Shown here: in pieces, positions 44,232-52,815 of the stretch
Layout of the letters: every line of letters starts with the position of its first letter
How positions within the stretch are numbered: position 1 is the first letter of the stretch
Origin: CAYZJV01 sp964616275
GTDB taxonomy: Bacteria; Spirochaetota; Spirochaetia; Sphaerochaetales; Sphaerochaetaceae
Assembly (NCBI GenBank): GCA_964616275.1
Contig: CAZTUL010000001.1
Span: forward strand, 7,602 to 71,601
Direction: 5' to 3'
Length of the DNA stretch: 64,000 bases
The notes under the pieces: model-generated
What the model saw: the letters and a program-made list of their open reading frames with translations, nothing else
The model's database searches: none
Told to the model about the DNA's origin: nothing
Translations under genes and position numbers: made by a program

Positions 44232-46575
44232 GGTATATTCACGGCATTTTCTCACTTTCATAATCATATTTTCTGTAATGGTTTCTTCTCCTGTTTGGGC
44301 GGATACAGAGCCCCAAACCCTTATCGTTGGCAATGAAGTTGTTTCTGTTGCGACCTATGTCAGGCAATCTCAGAATCTTACTAGTACACCGAAAGTTGCT
44401 CTGGTTCTCTCTGGAGGTGGAGCGAGAGGTTTTGCACACATTCCAATAATTGAGGCAATTGAAATGCATGGTATTCCTGTTGATATGGTTCTGGGAACAA
44501 GCATGGGGAGCCTTGTTGGAGGATTGTATGCTGCCGGGTATAGTCCTGGCGACATGAGAAGGCTTATTGCCTCATATGATATGGTAGAACTTTTTGCCAT
44601 TTCTGCTATGCCGCCTATTCGGAGTGTTCCGCTTGCTCTACGAAGAGATCGTGACAATCTCTTCACTATCGGGTTTGATACTGGTGGGATAGGAAATACA
44701 TCGGGAATCATAGGCGATCAGAGAATACTCCACATGCTCAACAATTCTTTATCGCGTGTCTCCGGAATAGATGATTTTGATGATCTGGCTATCCCTTTTC
44801 GGTGTATTGGTACCAATCTGGCTACCGGGGAGCGAATTATTTTTTCCGAAGGTTCTCTGGTGACAGCGATTCGTTCGAGTATCTCCATCCCTCTTGTGTT
44901 CACCCCGTATCCAGTTGAAGATTCGTTGGTAGTTGATGGTGGTCTGGTAGATAATATGCCGGTTGCCCTTGCTCGAGAGATGGGTGCCGATATCGTCATA
45001 GCTGTTGATGTGAATGCTGTTGACTATAGGGTATCTAACGAAGAACTGGAATCTCTTAGTGCAATTCTTGATCAATTGGTTGTCATTCTAACGAAAAATA
45101 CAGTAATAGAGCAAAGTACAGATGCTGATATACTCATTGAGCCGAAGTTGGAGGAGCATAGCATACTGGATTTTCTGGAAGTGGATGAGATCATTGCAGT
45201 AGGAAAAGAAAGTGCTGCAGCACATGATCAAGAGTTTACTGCTATTGCTGAACTCATTGGAGCTACCCGTACGTTGGAACCACAGGATCCCAATCGATTT
45301 GGTTCATATTTTATACTCCCAGACATTTCCATAAAGTCGGTGTCTCATCGGCAAGTGGGATTTTCACAAGAAGGCGTAGAACCTCTTGACTTGGATCTGT
45401 TCTCGCAATTTGTGGGATACCCATTGGATTCGCTTAGAAAAAACCAACTGCGACTACTTTTTGAGGATTTGAGAAACACCGGTTCTTATGCGACGGTTAC
45501 CTACGATGTTAATCAAGTAGAGACAGATGCACGAGGGACGATTCTTGGAAACATGGAGATTCAAACGAGACAGTTTAATCCAAAATTATCAATCTTATCT
45601 GCTGGAATCTTTGGAGCCATCTCACTCACATATGACTCGACTGAAGGCGTTAATCTCTATTTTACACCCGATTTCTCAGTACGATACACTCGTTACGAAT
45701 TGTTCGATTCTCCAACAACGCTCATAGTGAAACTCTCAAACGATGACGCTTTGAATTCTGAAATCCAGTTACAGAGCGAACTTTTGTCTTCTTTGGAGTT
45801 TGGTGTCTCTGCAGGGTATGTAACAGGGGGGATTCATCCTCTGAACCTTAGGCACGCAAAACGGGAATTCGACGTTCGTGATAGGATGATCACCTCAGAA
45901 CTGTTTTTCCACTATCGTCAGAATATACATAGTCTTGTAAAGCTTGCTGCCGATTTTGATTATATCTGGTATGGAGAAACCTCTGTTGGTCGGGAAACTT
46001 TTATTCCATCTATGCGAATTGAGGGGGTCTACACAACAATCCCTTTCCGATTTTTTCCATCGAAGGGATTCCGGTTCGATTATTCGGCAGTAGCTGAGCT
46101 CTCTGAACCATTCGGATATCGCATGGAGACGCGGCTGCAGAAAGTGATATCATTAGGAAAACGGGATGTTCTCTGGTTTGACCTGCACGCAGGGACGTCT
46201 CATATTTCCAATCCGAGAAAACTATCCTATTTTGACTATGGCGGATCTCGGGGTGTTCCCTCGTATCCAGCCCATTCGCTCGTTGATGATATGGTGTTAG
46301 GTCGTGTGAAACATCTCCATTGGGTTTCCAATTCAACTCCAGAAATTGTACTTCAAACCATGATTACTGCCTCATCTAAAGGATTATCAGTGTACGATAT
46401 GCTCGGTGATACTACACCCTACGAGCTCAATACAGGAACTCCCTTCTCATCTCTCTCTGGTATTGAGCTCTCCGGTTCCTTTGCCATCGGACTGGCTTTT
46501 GAGAATTTGGATGTGATTGCTGGTATTGCATTAGATAATAATCTGCATGCAGCTCTATTTATCGAGGTCCTCTAA
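44221..46575 (+). CDS. patatin-like phospholipase fused to a POTRA and outer-membrane barrel (PlpD-type)
   Basis: A 784-residue exported protein with a signal peptide (residues 1-27). The patatin domain (about 58-320) has the oxyanion hole SGGGARG (65-70), the nucleophile Ser94 in GTSMG and the catalytic Asp239 in VVDGG. A POTRA-like segment (about 370-440, SIKSVSHRQVGF then LRKNQLRLLFEDL) leads to a C-terminal beta-barrel of the Omp85/BamA type. This order defines type Vd secretion. Expected function is a lipase displayed on or released from the outer membrane; whether it is cleaved is unknown. Confidence 0.85.
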   Translation: MKSRVYSRHFLTFIIIFSVMVSSPVWADTEPQTLIVGNEVVSVATYVRQSQNLTSTPKVALVLSGGGARGFAHIPIIEAIEMHGIPVDMVLGTSMGSLVGGLYAAGYSPGDMRRLIASYDMVELFAISAMPPIRSVPLALRRDRDNLFTIGFDTGGIGNTSGIIGDQRILHMLNNSLSRVSGIDDFDDLAIPFRCIGTNLATGERIIFSEGSLVTAIRSSISIPLVFTPYPVEDSLVVDGGLVDNMPVALAREMGADIVIAVDVNAVDYRVSNEELESLSAILDQLVVILTKNTVIEQSTDADILIEPKLEEHSILDFLEVDEIIAVGKESAAAHDQEFTAIAELIGATRTLEPQDPNRFGSYFILPDISIKSVSHRQVGFSQEGVEPLDLDLFSQFVGYPLDSLRKNQLRLLFEDLRNTGSYATVTYDVNQVETDARGTILGNMEIQTRQFNPKLSILSAGIFGAISLTYDSTEGVNLYFTPDFSVRYTRYELFDSPTTLIVKLSNDDALNSEIQLQSELLSSLEFGVSAGYVTGGIHPLNLRHAKREFDVRDRMITSELFFHYRQNIHSLVKLAADFDYIWYGETSVGRETFIPSMRIEGVYTTIPFRFFPSKGFRFDYSAVAELSEPFGYRMETRLQKVISLGKRDVLWFDLHAGTSHISNPRKLSYFDYGGSRGVPSYPAHSLVDDMVLGRVKHLHWVSNSTPEIVLQTMITASSKGLSVYDMLGDTTPYELNTGTPFSSLSGIELSGSFAIGLAFENLDVIAGIALDNNLHAALFIEVL

Positions 46576-47573
46576 TGGAGCATCTATGGCGAGACTATAC
46601 ATCATATCTTGAGCAGCGGTATGGTAGACGTGTGTACAGGATTGGGATTGATGGAGGATTTTCCTGCCCTAATCGAACACAAAATCGAACTGGAGGATGT
46701 ATCTATTGCGATGCTAAGGGTTCCTCCGCTGTGTACCAAAGAAACGATGAACGGGCATTTACTCGGCAAAGTGCCTTTGTTGAAGGTATAGACGAGTTAT
46801 GTCATAAAGCCCCTCCTAAGACCCTTGAAGCGAGAAAAACCTCAATTGGCACTCAGATTGAACGAGGTTCCCGATTTATTGATTCGCGGTATCCTCATGC
46901 AGACAAGAGTATCTATTTTCAAGCTTTCACCAGCACCTTCGATTCAACTGAGACCCTTCGTGAACTCTATGATTATGCACTGAACACTGGTACTTATACT
47001 GAATTCATTGTAAGTACGCGTCCCGATTGTGTGTCGGATGAAGTTATACAGCTGCTTGCATCATATCGAGACAAGGTTAAGACCGTATGTGTAGAACTGG
47101 GCTTACAAAGTGGGAATGACGCTACTCTCAATTGGATTGGAAGAGGGCATACCGTAGCAGATTTCCGCTCTGCAACCAATCGTCTGCATGAAGCACACAT
47201 GGAAGTAAGTGCTCATATCATTCTTGGGTTCCCATATGAAGGTGATGCTGAAATTGATAGAACGGCAGAGGTAATCACCCAGACGCACCCCGAAGCAATT
47301 AAGATTCACAACCTGCATGTAGTGGCGGGAACACGCCTGTATGAACTATTTCAGAGAGAACCTTTTTCCGTATCCACAAGAGAAGAACACGTACGCCAGA
47401 CCATACGATTATTGCGACATATTCCTTCAGATATTGTCATTCAACGGTTCATAAGCGATACGCCATCGCATAGGTTGGCAGCCCCGCGTGATTTTGGAGA
47501 TAAGAACCAGTTTCTCTCAGCGTTGCGTAATGAGATGATTCGATTGGGTGCTGTTCAGGGAGATAGTCTATGA
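46575..47573 (+). CDS. radical SAM protein, TIGR01212 (YhcC) family
   Basis: A 332-residue radical SAM enzyme. The cluster cysteines are Cys31, Cys42 and Cys45 (CPN...GGCIYC), a C-x10-C-x2-C spacing typical of the YhcC/Elp3-like group rather than the common CX3CX2C. The family substrate is unknown; RNA modification is suspected. It overlaps the patatin gene by one nucleotide and the VanZ gene by four. Confidence 0.88.
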   Translation: MEHLWRDYTSYLEQRYGRRVYRIGIDGGFSCPNRTQNRTGGCIYCDAKGSSAVYQRNDERAFTRQSAFVEGIDELCHKAPPKTLEARKTSIGTQIERGSRFIDSRYPHADKSIYFQAFTSTFDSTETLRELYDYALNTGTYTEFIVSTRPDCVSDEVIQLLASYRDKVKTVCVELGLQSGNDATLNWIGRGHTVADFRSATNRLHEAHMEVSAHIILGFPYEGDAEIDRTAEVITQTHPEAIKIHNLHVVAGTRLYELFQREPFSVSTREEHVRQTIRLLRHIPSDIVIQRFISDTPSHRLAAPRDFGDKNQFLSALRNEMIRLGAVQGDSL

Positions 47574-48013
47574 GCACACCGCTTATAAAGGTTATTCATG
47601 TGTTTGGCAGCATCACATCTCCACTTATTTTTATCACAATTGTAACTTTCTCATTCATCTCTTCAAGTACGGCAGCATCAAGTAGCTGGTTGCTCATATT
47701 TGGTGATAAAGGAGCTCATACCGTATCTTATATGGCTTTGGGATTTTGTCTGTTCTGTACAATGATTAAACCTGTAGAACAGTATTCTCTGATGCATATC
47801 GTGAAGAAGAATTTTATGAGGATCGTGGTATTATGGGTTCTCATTATATTGTTCGGTTCGATTATTGAGTTTCTCCAGCCACGATTCGGCAGGGGTTTTG
47901 AGGTTCTCGATATTGTTGCAGATGCAGTGGGTAGTATCGTAGGAATATTTTTCAGTATCCTTGTGACTAGCATCATCAATCGTTTTCTTGTGGGGAAGGA
48001 AAGTAATTCATGA
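47570..48013 (+). CDS. VanZ-family membrane protein
   Basis: A 147-residue protein with four hydrophobic segments. The motifs FGDKGAHTVSYMALGF and IEFLQPRFGRGFEVLDIVADAVG are the VanZ-like signature. VanZ relatives affect envelope or glycopeptide sensitivity, but most members have no known role. It is coupled by 4-nt overlaps to both neighbours. Confidence 0.85.
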   Translation: MSTPLIKVIHVFGSITSPLIFITIVTFSFISSSTAASSSWLLIFGDKGAHTVSYMALGFCLFCTMIKPVEQYSLMHIVKKNFMRIVVLWVLIILFGSIIEFLQPRFGRGFEVLDIVADAVGSIVGIFFSILVTSIINRFLVGKESNS

Positions 48014-48915
48014 ATAGTACACATAATCTGTTAGTTGAAAAAATCCGTGATGCACTTATGCATGCGGCAACACATCTTGAACCAGAGTTGGAAGATCGTA
48101 TAGCCACCATGGAGTTGGAGACAAGGAGGCTGTTACAGCAGATTCCCCTGTCTGATGAACGTTACGCAGCATACGAGACTTCGTGTGAAGTGTTATCCAT
48201 GATTCGTGAGAATTTGCAGATTGCCCATGAAACACATCTGCCTATGTGCCAGGATACAGGAATGGTTGTAGCTTTTGTAGATTATGGACCAAAAACACCT
48301 TGTTCGCTTCATGAGTTGGAGTCTGCTTTATACGAAGGGATAACACAGGCGGTGAAAGATGGAAGTTTTCGTAATTCGGTAGTGCAGAATCCACTCTTTG
48401 AACGAAAAAATACAGGAACGAATCTTCCTCCCGTAATTCATTGGAATCCAAGGAAAGAGGAGGGTACAACAATCCACTTACTCCTTAAGGGGTTTGGAAG
48501 TGAAAATTGTTCTTCTCTTACCATGCTCAACCCAACTGCACTGTCTTCAGATGTAGTTAATACAGTAGTTGCCCGGGTTGCCGAAGCTGGGGGTAAACCT
48601 TGCCCTCCAATTGTGGTAGGGGTCGGACTTGGCGGTACTGCAGAGCGAGCGGGTCAACTCGCTAAACGGGCATTATGTAGGCCGGTTGGTACTTCTCATC
48701 CAGAGAATCGATATGCAGCATTAGAGCGAGATATTGAAGCGGGAATTCAGACACTGAATATTGGTCCTGGAGGTTTTGGAGGTCCGTTAACAGCACTAGG
48801 GGTGGCAATTGAATACGAACCTACACACATCGCGGGACTTCCTGTTGCAGTAGCTATAAGCTGCTGGGCTGACAGAAAAGCCCGAATTGACATTGGAGGT
48901 GGAGAGTATGCGTGA
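48010..48915 (+). CDS. class I fumarate hydratase, alpha subunit
   Basis: The Fe-S half of a two-subunit fumarase (or tartrate dehydratase) that interconverts fumarate and malate. The motif PMCQDTGM carries a cluster cysteine, and CSSLTMLNPTA and KPCPPIVVGVGLGGTAERA are family stretches. Length (301) is as expected for the alpha subunit. It overlaps the beta gene by 8 nt. Confidence 0.88.
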   Translation: MNSTHNLLVEKIRDALMHAATHLEPELEDRIATMELETRRLLQQIPLSDERYAAYETSCEVLSMIRENLQIAHETHLPMCQDTGMVVAFVDYGPKTPCSLHELESALYEGITQAVKDGSFRNSVVQNPLFERKNTGTNLPPVIHWNPRKEEGTTIHLLLKGFGSENCSSLTMLNPTALSSDVVNTVVARVAEAGGKPCPPIVVGVGLGGTAERAGQLAKRALCRPVGTSHPENRYAALERDIEAGIQTLNIGPGGFGGPLTALGVAIEYEPTHIAGLPVAVAISCWADRKARIDIGGGEYA

Positions 48916-49429
48916 ATTAAAACTCCCTCTCTCTTGTGAAGATGCAATGTCTCTACAGGCTTACGAGCGGGTTCTTCTCAATGGCTCCATACTGGTCGGA
49001 AGAGATCAGGTGCACAAACGCTTTGCTGAACTCATTTCATCCGGTTCACCATTACCGATTTCATTAACTGGAGAAACAATCTATTACATGGGTCCTGCTG
49101 CCACCCCTGCAGGTATGGTCATCGGTTCTTGTGGGCCGACCACTTCAGCAAGAATGGATCCATTCACACCACAATTATTTGACTTCGGACTTTTAGCGAC
49201 TATAGGGAAAGGCCCTCGCAGTGCGGCAGTTGTGGATGCAATTACAAATCATCATGGAGTATATTTTGTCGCATTCGGCGGATGTGGAGCTCTCTACGCG
49301 AAAAGAATTGTCTCACAGACTATCGTGGCTTTTGAGGATTTAGGCCCTGAAGCACTGATGCGATTGGAGGTTGCTCAATTTCCTGTGGTTGTAGGAATAG
49401 ATAGCAGGGGAAAATCTGTATTCAGGTAA
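48908..49429 (+). CDS. class I fumarate hydratase, beta subunit
   Basis: The 173-residue partner of the alpha subunit. The stretches YMGPAATPAGMVIGSCGPTTS and GKGPRS are the beta family signature. The ATG at 48908 is preceded by GGAG and sits inside the alpha gene end; an earlier in-frame codon would add residues not found in the family. Confidence 0.88.
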   Translation: MRELKLPLSCEDAMSLQAYERVLLNGSILVGRDQVHKRFAELISSGSPLPISLTGETIYYMGPAATPAGMVIGSCGPTTSARMDPFTPQLFDFGLLATIGKGPRSAAVVDAITNHHGVYFVAFGGCGALYAKRIVSQTIVAFEDLGPEALMRLEVAQFPVVVGIDSRGKSVFR

Positions 49430-49500
49430 GTTTTCTGTGGACGTTACACTACTTTGCGTATACCATTACTAGACGGGGTAGGGAATAAGGATGTTCATGG

Positions 49501-50376
49501 ATGACGATTTGGGCACGAAGGCGATACTATAGGACTCTTTTACCACTCCTCTTAGTTACGTTATCTCTGCTTCTCGTTGTATTCGGGTGTTCTCAGAACA
49601 ACGATGACGAAACTGAGTCTCTGCAGTCGGTAGCGGCGAATCAAATCTCAACTAACGGATCGGACGCTTCTGAACCTCAGTTAGATGAAACACCAGTTAT
49701 AAAACCGGAAGTGAATGCCGATGCCGATTCACCGGGCCAAGAATCAATGGTAGAGTATCTTCCTCAGCCAGATACCTTAGAGAAGCGATTCAGCTACACA
49801 TACGGATATATGCTCATGGCAACTGCAATGCGCGATGTTCAGGATATTGATCCCGTCTACTTTGCTCGTGGTGCATATGATGCAGGTTTGAAAATGGCTC
49901 CCCTCATTCCAGAAGGTTCCATGAATACTGTCTTGTACGAATATCAGGATAAGCTCATTAGGGAAGCTGCACGTAGATTAGAAGAGCTTGCGAAGAAGAA
50001 TTTGGAAGATGCTGAGAGTTTTTTGGCTGTGAATGGGAAAAGAGAGGGAGTAATTACCACTCCTAGCGGACTTCAGTACGAAATAGTCGAAGATTCCGAA
50101 GGTGAACTGCCCACTGCAGAAGATACGGTTCAGGTACACTACCGACTCACGTATCTCGATGGGCGAGAGGGAGATGCCTCCATAAGAGGTATTCCTAGTA
50201 CATTTGAACTCGAAGCTCTCATTCCAGGATTCCGGGAAGGACTCATGCTCATGCCGGTCGGATCAGTCTTTAAGTTCTATGTGCATCCGAGTCTTGGGTA
50301 TGGAATCGAAGGTTCTACGAGGATTGAACCCAATACGCTTCTCATCTTCGATGTGGAGTTAGTTGAGATTTTGTAA
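49501..50376 (+). CDS. FKBP-type peptidyl-prolyl isomerase lipoprotein (Mip-like)
   Basis: An exported folding catalyst of 291 residues. A hydrophobic signal ends LVVFGC with lipid-bearing Cys30. An acidic linker follows, then a helical Mip-type dimerisation region (about residues 98-175, KRFSYTYGYMLMATAM). The FKBP domain (about 190-291) has VQVHYRLTYLDG and ALIPGFREGLMLMPVGSVFKFYVHPSLGYG. It likely acts in the periplasm. The stop overlaps the convergent HAD gene by 18 bp. Confidence 0.88.
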   Translation: MTIWARRRYYRTLLPLLLVTLSLLLVVFGCSQNNDDETESLQSVAANQISTNGSDASEPQLDETPVIKPEVNADADSPGQESMVEYLPQPDTLEKRFSYTYGYMLMATAMRDVQDIDPVYFARGAYDAGLKMAPLIPEGSMNTVLYEYQDKLIREAARRLEELAKKNLEDAESFLAVNGKREGVITTPSGLQYEIVEDSEGELPTAEDTVQVHYRLTYLDGREGDASIRGIPSTFELEALIPGFREGLMLMPVGSVFKFYVHPSLGYGIEGSTRIEPNTLLIFDVELVEIL

Positions 50377-51057
50377 CAGCTCTACGAGCCCATGTAAATT
50401 TGTTATCTCGTAGGTTGCTGGAGTTGTTGGATCTGGGTTCATGCCAAATCGATTAATCCAGCAGGTATCTATGCCCGAGTTTAACCCGCCACGAATATCA
50501 CTTGACGGACTATCACCAATAATAAGGGGACGTTCTGTGGGATTGCCCGATTGACGTGCAAGCTCAAGAGCTCTGGTGAAATAGTCGGGGTGTGGCTTTT
50601 GAATGCCAATTTCTTCGCTGATTACAATTGCATTGAAATAGTGTGCCGTGCGTGTAGCTGCGATTCTGCCGCGTTGCACTTGAGAGATTCCATTCGTTAT
50701 GAGCGACATAGGAATATGTTGCTCCTGTAATATGTCGAGTACCGATAGTGCATCGGGATACAGATGGTACGACTGTGAGAGCATTTCCATATACCGTTCA
50801 GCAGTCTGAGCGGGGTTTCCCTCAACCTGATGGAGGGCAAAGAACCGTCTGAATCGTTCAACTTTTAATTCCTTCATAGTGATGTTGCCCTGCTCAAATT
50901 CAAGCCAGACCCCATTGTTGATACTACTATAAGAATGTATTAACTCCTCGTCTGTAGGAAAACCGAGTTCGGTAAAGACTCGCGTGAGTGCCCATTTCTC
51001 TGCCGCTTCAAAATCAAAAAGAGTCCCGTCTGCATCAAAGAACAAGTGGTCGTACAT
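50359..51057 (-). CDS. HAD-superfamily phosphatase, YjjG-like
   Basis: A 232-residue haloacid dehalogenase-type phosphatase. Motif I is FFDADGTLFD (Asp8, Asp10), motif II SLITNGI, motif III lysine in IQKPHPDYF and motif IV IGDSPSSDIRGG. All catalytic residues are present. YjjG relatives dephosphorylate nucleotides. It lies close to the his operon, whose own phosphatase domain looks dead, so a histidinol-phosphate role is possible but unproven. AAAGGA precedes the ATG. Confidence 0.85.
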   Translation of the reverse strand: MYDHLFFDADGTLFDFEAAEKWALTRVFTELGFPTDEELIHSYSSINNGVWLEFEQGNITMKELKVERFRRFFALHQVEGNPAQTAERYMEMLSQSYHLYPDALSVLDILQEQHIPMSLITNGISQVQRGRIAATRTAHYFNAIVISEEIGIQKPHPDYFTRALELARQSGNPTERPLIIGDSPSSDIRGGLNSGIDTCWINRFGMNPDPTTPATYEITNLHGLVELLQNLN

Positions 51058-51154
51058 GGTAATTCCTTTACAACTAAGATGAAAAAGGTGATACTCTTAC
51101 TATACAAAGAGCGATACGATTTTGCAACGTTTGCTCTCTCGATGGAGGAATCGT

Positions 51155-51736
51155 ATGAAAATGAAAGGGAAATGGATTATTCAACTGATTATTGCCATAC
51201 TTGTGGTGATTCTCGGCATATTCATATTGGTACGGCAAGATATGTTCAAGCAGGTGTTTATCATTGCGCTGGGACTTATAGCTATTGTGAATGGAATTAT
51301 TTCCCTTGCAACGATGAACAGGTACTCATTTGGTCCATTCAATCGTATTACAACTCTCATAAAGGGTGTGCTGGGACTCATCATCGGTGTGCTGGCGGTT
51401 ATTATGCCTCTTGCTACCGGAGAAGCCGTATGGACGGTTATCATCTATATTCTTGCAGCTCAAATGGTACTAGCCGCATGTGTAATGTTCTTTGACTCCT
51501 TTGCGGTAAAAGCGGCTGGATTTCCTACAAGAGGTCTGGTCACGGAAGGCCTTGTTTCTCTGGTCCTTGCAGTAGTGTTATTTCTCTTCCCTCGTGATGT
51601 AGCAAATTTATTGGTAACCATACTGGGTGTGACTATCATCATTGTAGGAATAACAGTTGGAATCCTTGCAGTCGTATTAAGAAAACGCGGAGCGACTACA
51701 ATAGAAGCAGTCGATGTAGAAATAAGTGAGTCATGA
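51155..51736 (+). CDS. HdeD/DUF308-family membrane protein
   Basis: A 193-residue membrane protein with six hydrophobic segments in repeated pairs, as in the HdeD family, some members of which help acid tolerance. The start at 51155 follows GGAGGA; an upstream in-frame codon lacks one. It is transcribed separately from the divergent HAD gene. Role in this organism unknown. Confidence 0.8.
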   Translation: MKMKGKWIIQLIIAILVVILGIFILVRQDMFKQVFIIALGLIAIVNGIISLATMNRYSFGPFNRITTLIKGVLGLIIGVLAVIMPLATGEAVWTVIIYILAAQMVLAACVMFFDSFAVKAAGFPTRGLVTEGLVSLVLAVVLFLFPRDVANLLVTILGVTIIIVGITVGILAVVLRKRGATTIEAVDVEISES

Positions 51737-51740
51737 ACTA

Positions 51741-51769
51741 TTGACACAACAGGGTACGTTCTATAGGCT
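51741..51769 (+). promoter_or_regulatory. promoter of the his operon
   Basis: A perfect TTGACA (51741-51746) is followed 17 bp later by TAGGCT (51764-51769). TATAGG with a 15-bp spacer is an alternative -10. The 17-bp version ends 7 nt before the leader-peptide ATG at 51777. Confidence 0.5.
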
Positions 51770-51776
51770 CAAGCAC

Positions 51777-51827
51777 ATGAAGTATACCAGTGTCATGCAT
51801 CATCATCACCATCTCTTTGACTGTTGA
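51777..51827 (+). CDS. hisL: his operon leader peptide
   Basis: A 16-codon reading frame, MKYTSVMHHHHHLFDC, with five consecutive histidine codons (51798-51812) and a TGA stop at 51825-51827. An internal ATG at 51795 would give a 10-residue form. There is no Shine-Dalgarno sequence; the promoter spacing suggests a leaderless start at 51777. Ribosomes stalling at the His codons when charged His-tRNA is scarce would control the terminator downstream. This is the classical his attenuation design of enterobacteria. Confidence 0.88.
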   Translation: MKYTSVMHHHHHLFDC

Positions 51828-51860
51828 TGGGATGTGTGTGCGCTAACACTATACAGTGAG

Positions 51861-51885
51861 CTCCGCATTTCGCGGAGTTTTTTTT
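51861..51885 (+). terminator. his attenuator terminator
   Basis: CTCCGC (51861-51866) and GCGGAG (51872-51877) form a perfect 6-bp stem with a 5-nt loop, followed by eight T residues (51878-51885). A competing antiterminator is possible: 51838-51842 (GTGCG) pairs with 51864-51868 (CGCAT), enclosing the small hairpin CACT/AGTG. An upstream pause hairpin pairs 51809-51813 (CCATC) with 51826-51830 (GATGG). Confidence 0.88.
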
Positions 51886-51941
51886 ATCCTCTGGCTCGTG
51901 AACTCGGGCAGCATGCCGGAGGAGGTGAAAAGGAGATTTAT

Positions 51942-52802
51942 ATGGAGAATCGACTGCGAATCGCGGTACAGAAAAGTGGAAGATTGAGTGAAAAGTCACT
52001 TCAGATTATTCGAGATTGCGGGATAAAATTTGGTTCTGATTCTCGGTTGTTGAAGGAAGAAGCCGATAATTTCCCAATAGAATTTCTCTACCTGCGAGAT
52101 GATGATATCCCCCGGTATGTATACGATGGGGTTGCCGATATTGGTATTGTTGGACGTAACGAATTTGATGAGCAGGATCTTCCCCTCGAGGTAATCAGAG
52201 ACCTCGGGTTTTCCAAGTGCCGTCTTTCGATTGCGGTACCGAATGAATTTGCATATACCGGTATCGCCTCACTGGCACAAAAAAGAATTGCTACGAGTTA
52301 CCCAGGAATACTCTCAAAGAAATTGAAGGAATCTGGTGTTGATGCCCGAATTTATGAGATTTCCGGTTCTGTAGAAATTACTCCCTCGATAGGTGTCGCC
52401 GATGCGATTTGTGATCTGGTAAGTACTGGAGCAACTCTTGCAAGTAATGGGTTACGAGAAGTAGAGGCAATTTACTATTCAACCGCTATTATGATCGGTC
52501 ATCCGGGATTGTCTGAAGAGAAGAGAACTATTCTGGATCGGCTCATGCTCCGGATTGATGCAGTAATGCGTGCCGATGATTATAAATATATTATGTTTAA
52601 TCTCCCCAAAGAGCATCTTGATCAGGCTGCCGCGATTATCGGTGGTATGAAAAGTCCAACGGTTACTCCTCTCTTGGATGAATCGTGGTGTGCTGTACAA
52701 ACTGTGGTGCGAGAAACACGGTTCTGGGACGTTCTTGAACAGTTGAAAGAATTAGGTGCACAAGGTATTTTGGTGACAGCCATTGAAAAGATGGCCGATT
52801 AG
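51942..52802 (+). CDS. hisG: ATP phosphoribosyltransferase, long form
   Basis: The first committed step of histidine synthesis, joining PRPP and ATP. The 286 residues include the catalytic domain (VADIGIVGRNEF, then the PRPP loop near GVADAICDLVSTGATL) and a C-terminal regulatory domain (from about 212, with ESWCAVQTVVRE). This long form needs no HisZ and is normally inhibited by histidine. The ATG at 51942 has AAGGAG upstream; an earlier in-frame codon would overlap the attenuator. Confidence 0.95.
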   Translation: MENRLRIAVQKSGRLSEKSLQIIRDCGIKFGSDSRLLKEEADNFPIEFLYLRDDDIPRYVYDGVADIGIVGRNEFDEQDLPLEVIRDLGFSKCRLSIAVPNEFAYTGIASLAQKRIATSYPGILSKKLKESGVDARIYEISGSVEITPSIGVADAICDLVSTGATLASNGLREVEAIYYSTAIMIGHPGLSEEKRTILDRLMLRIDAVMRADDYKYIMFNLPKEHLDQAAAIIGGMKSPTVTPLLDESWCAVQTVVRETRFWDVLEQLKELGAQGILVTAIEKMAD

Positions 52803-52815
52803 AGGAGAATGAGAC

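Noticed and set aside
51834..51941. An N-terminal extension of HisG
   Set aside because: It would translate through the attenuator stem and T run. The ATG at 51942 has a good ribosome-binding site and matches the family start.
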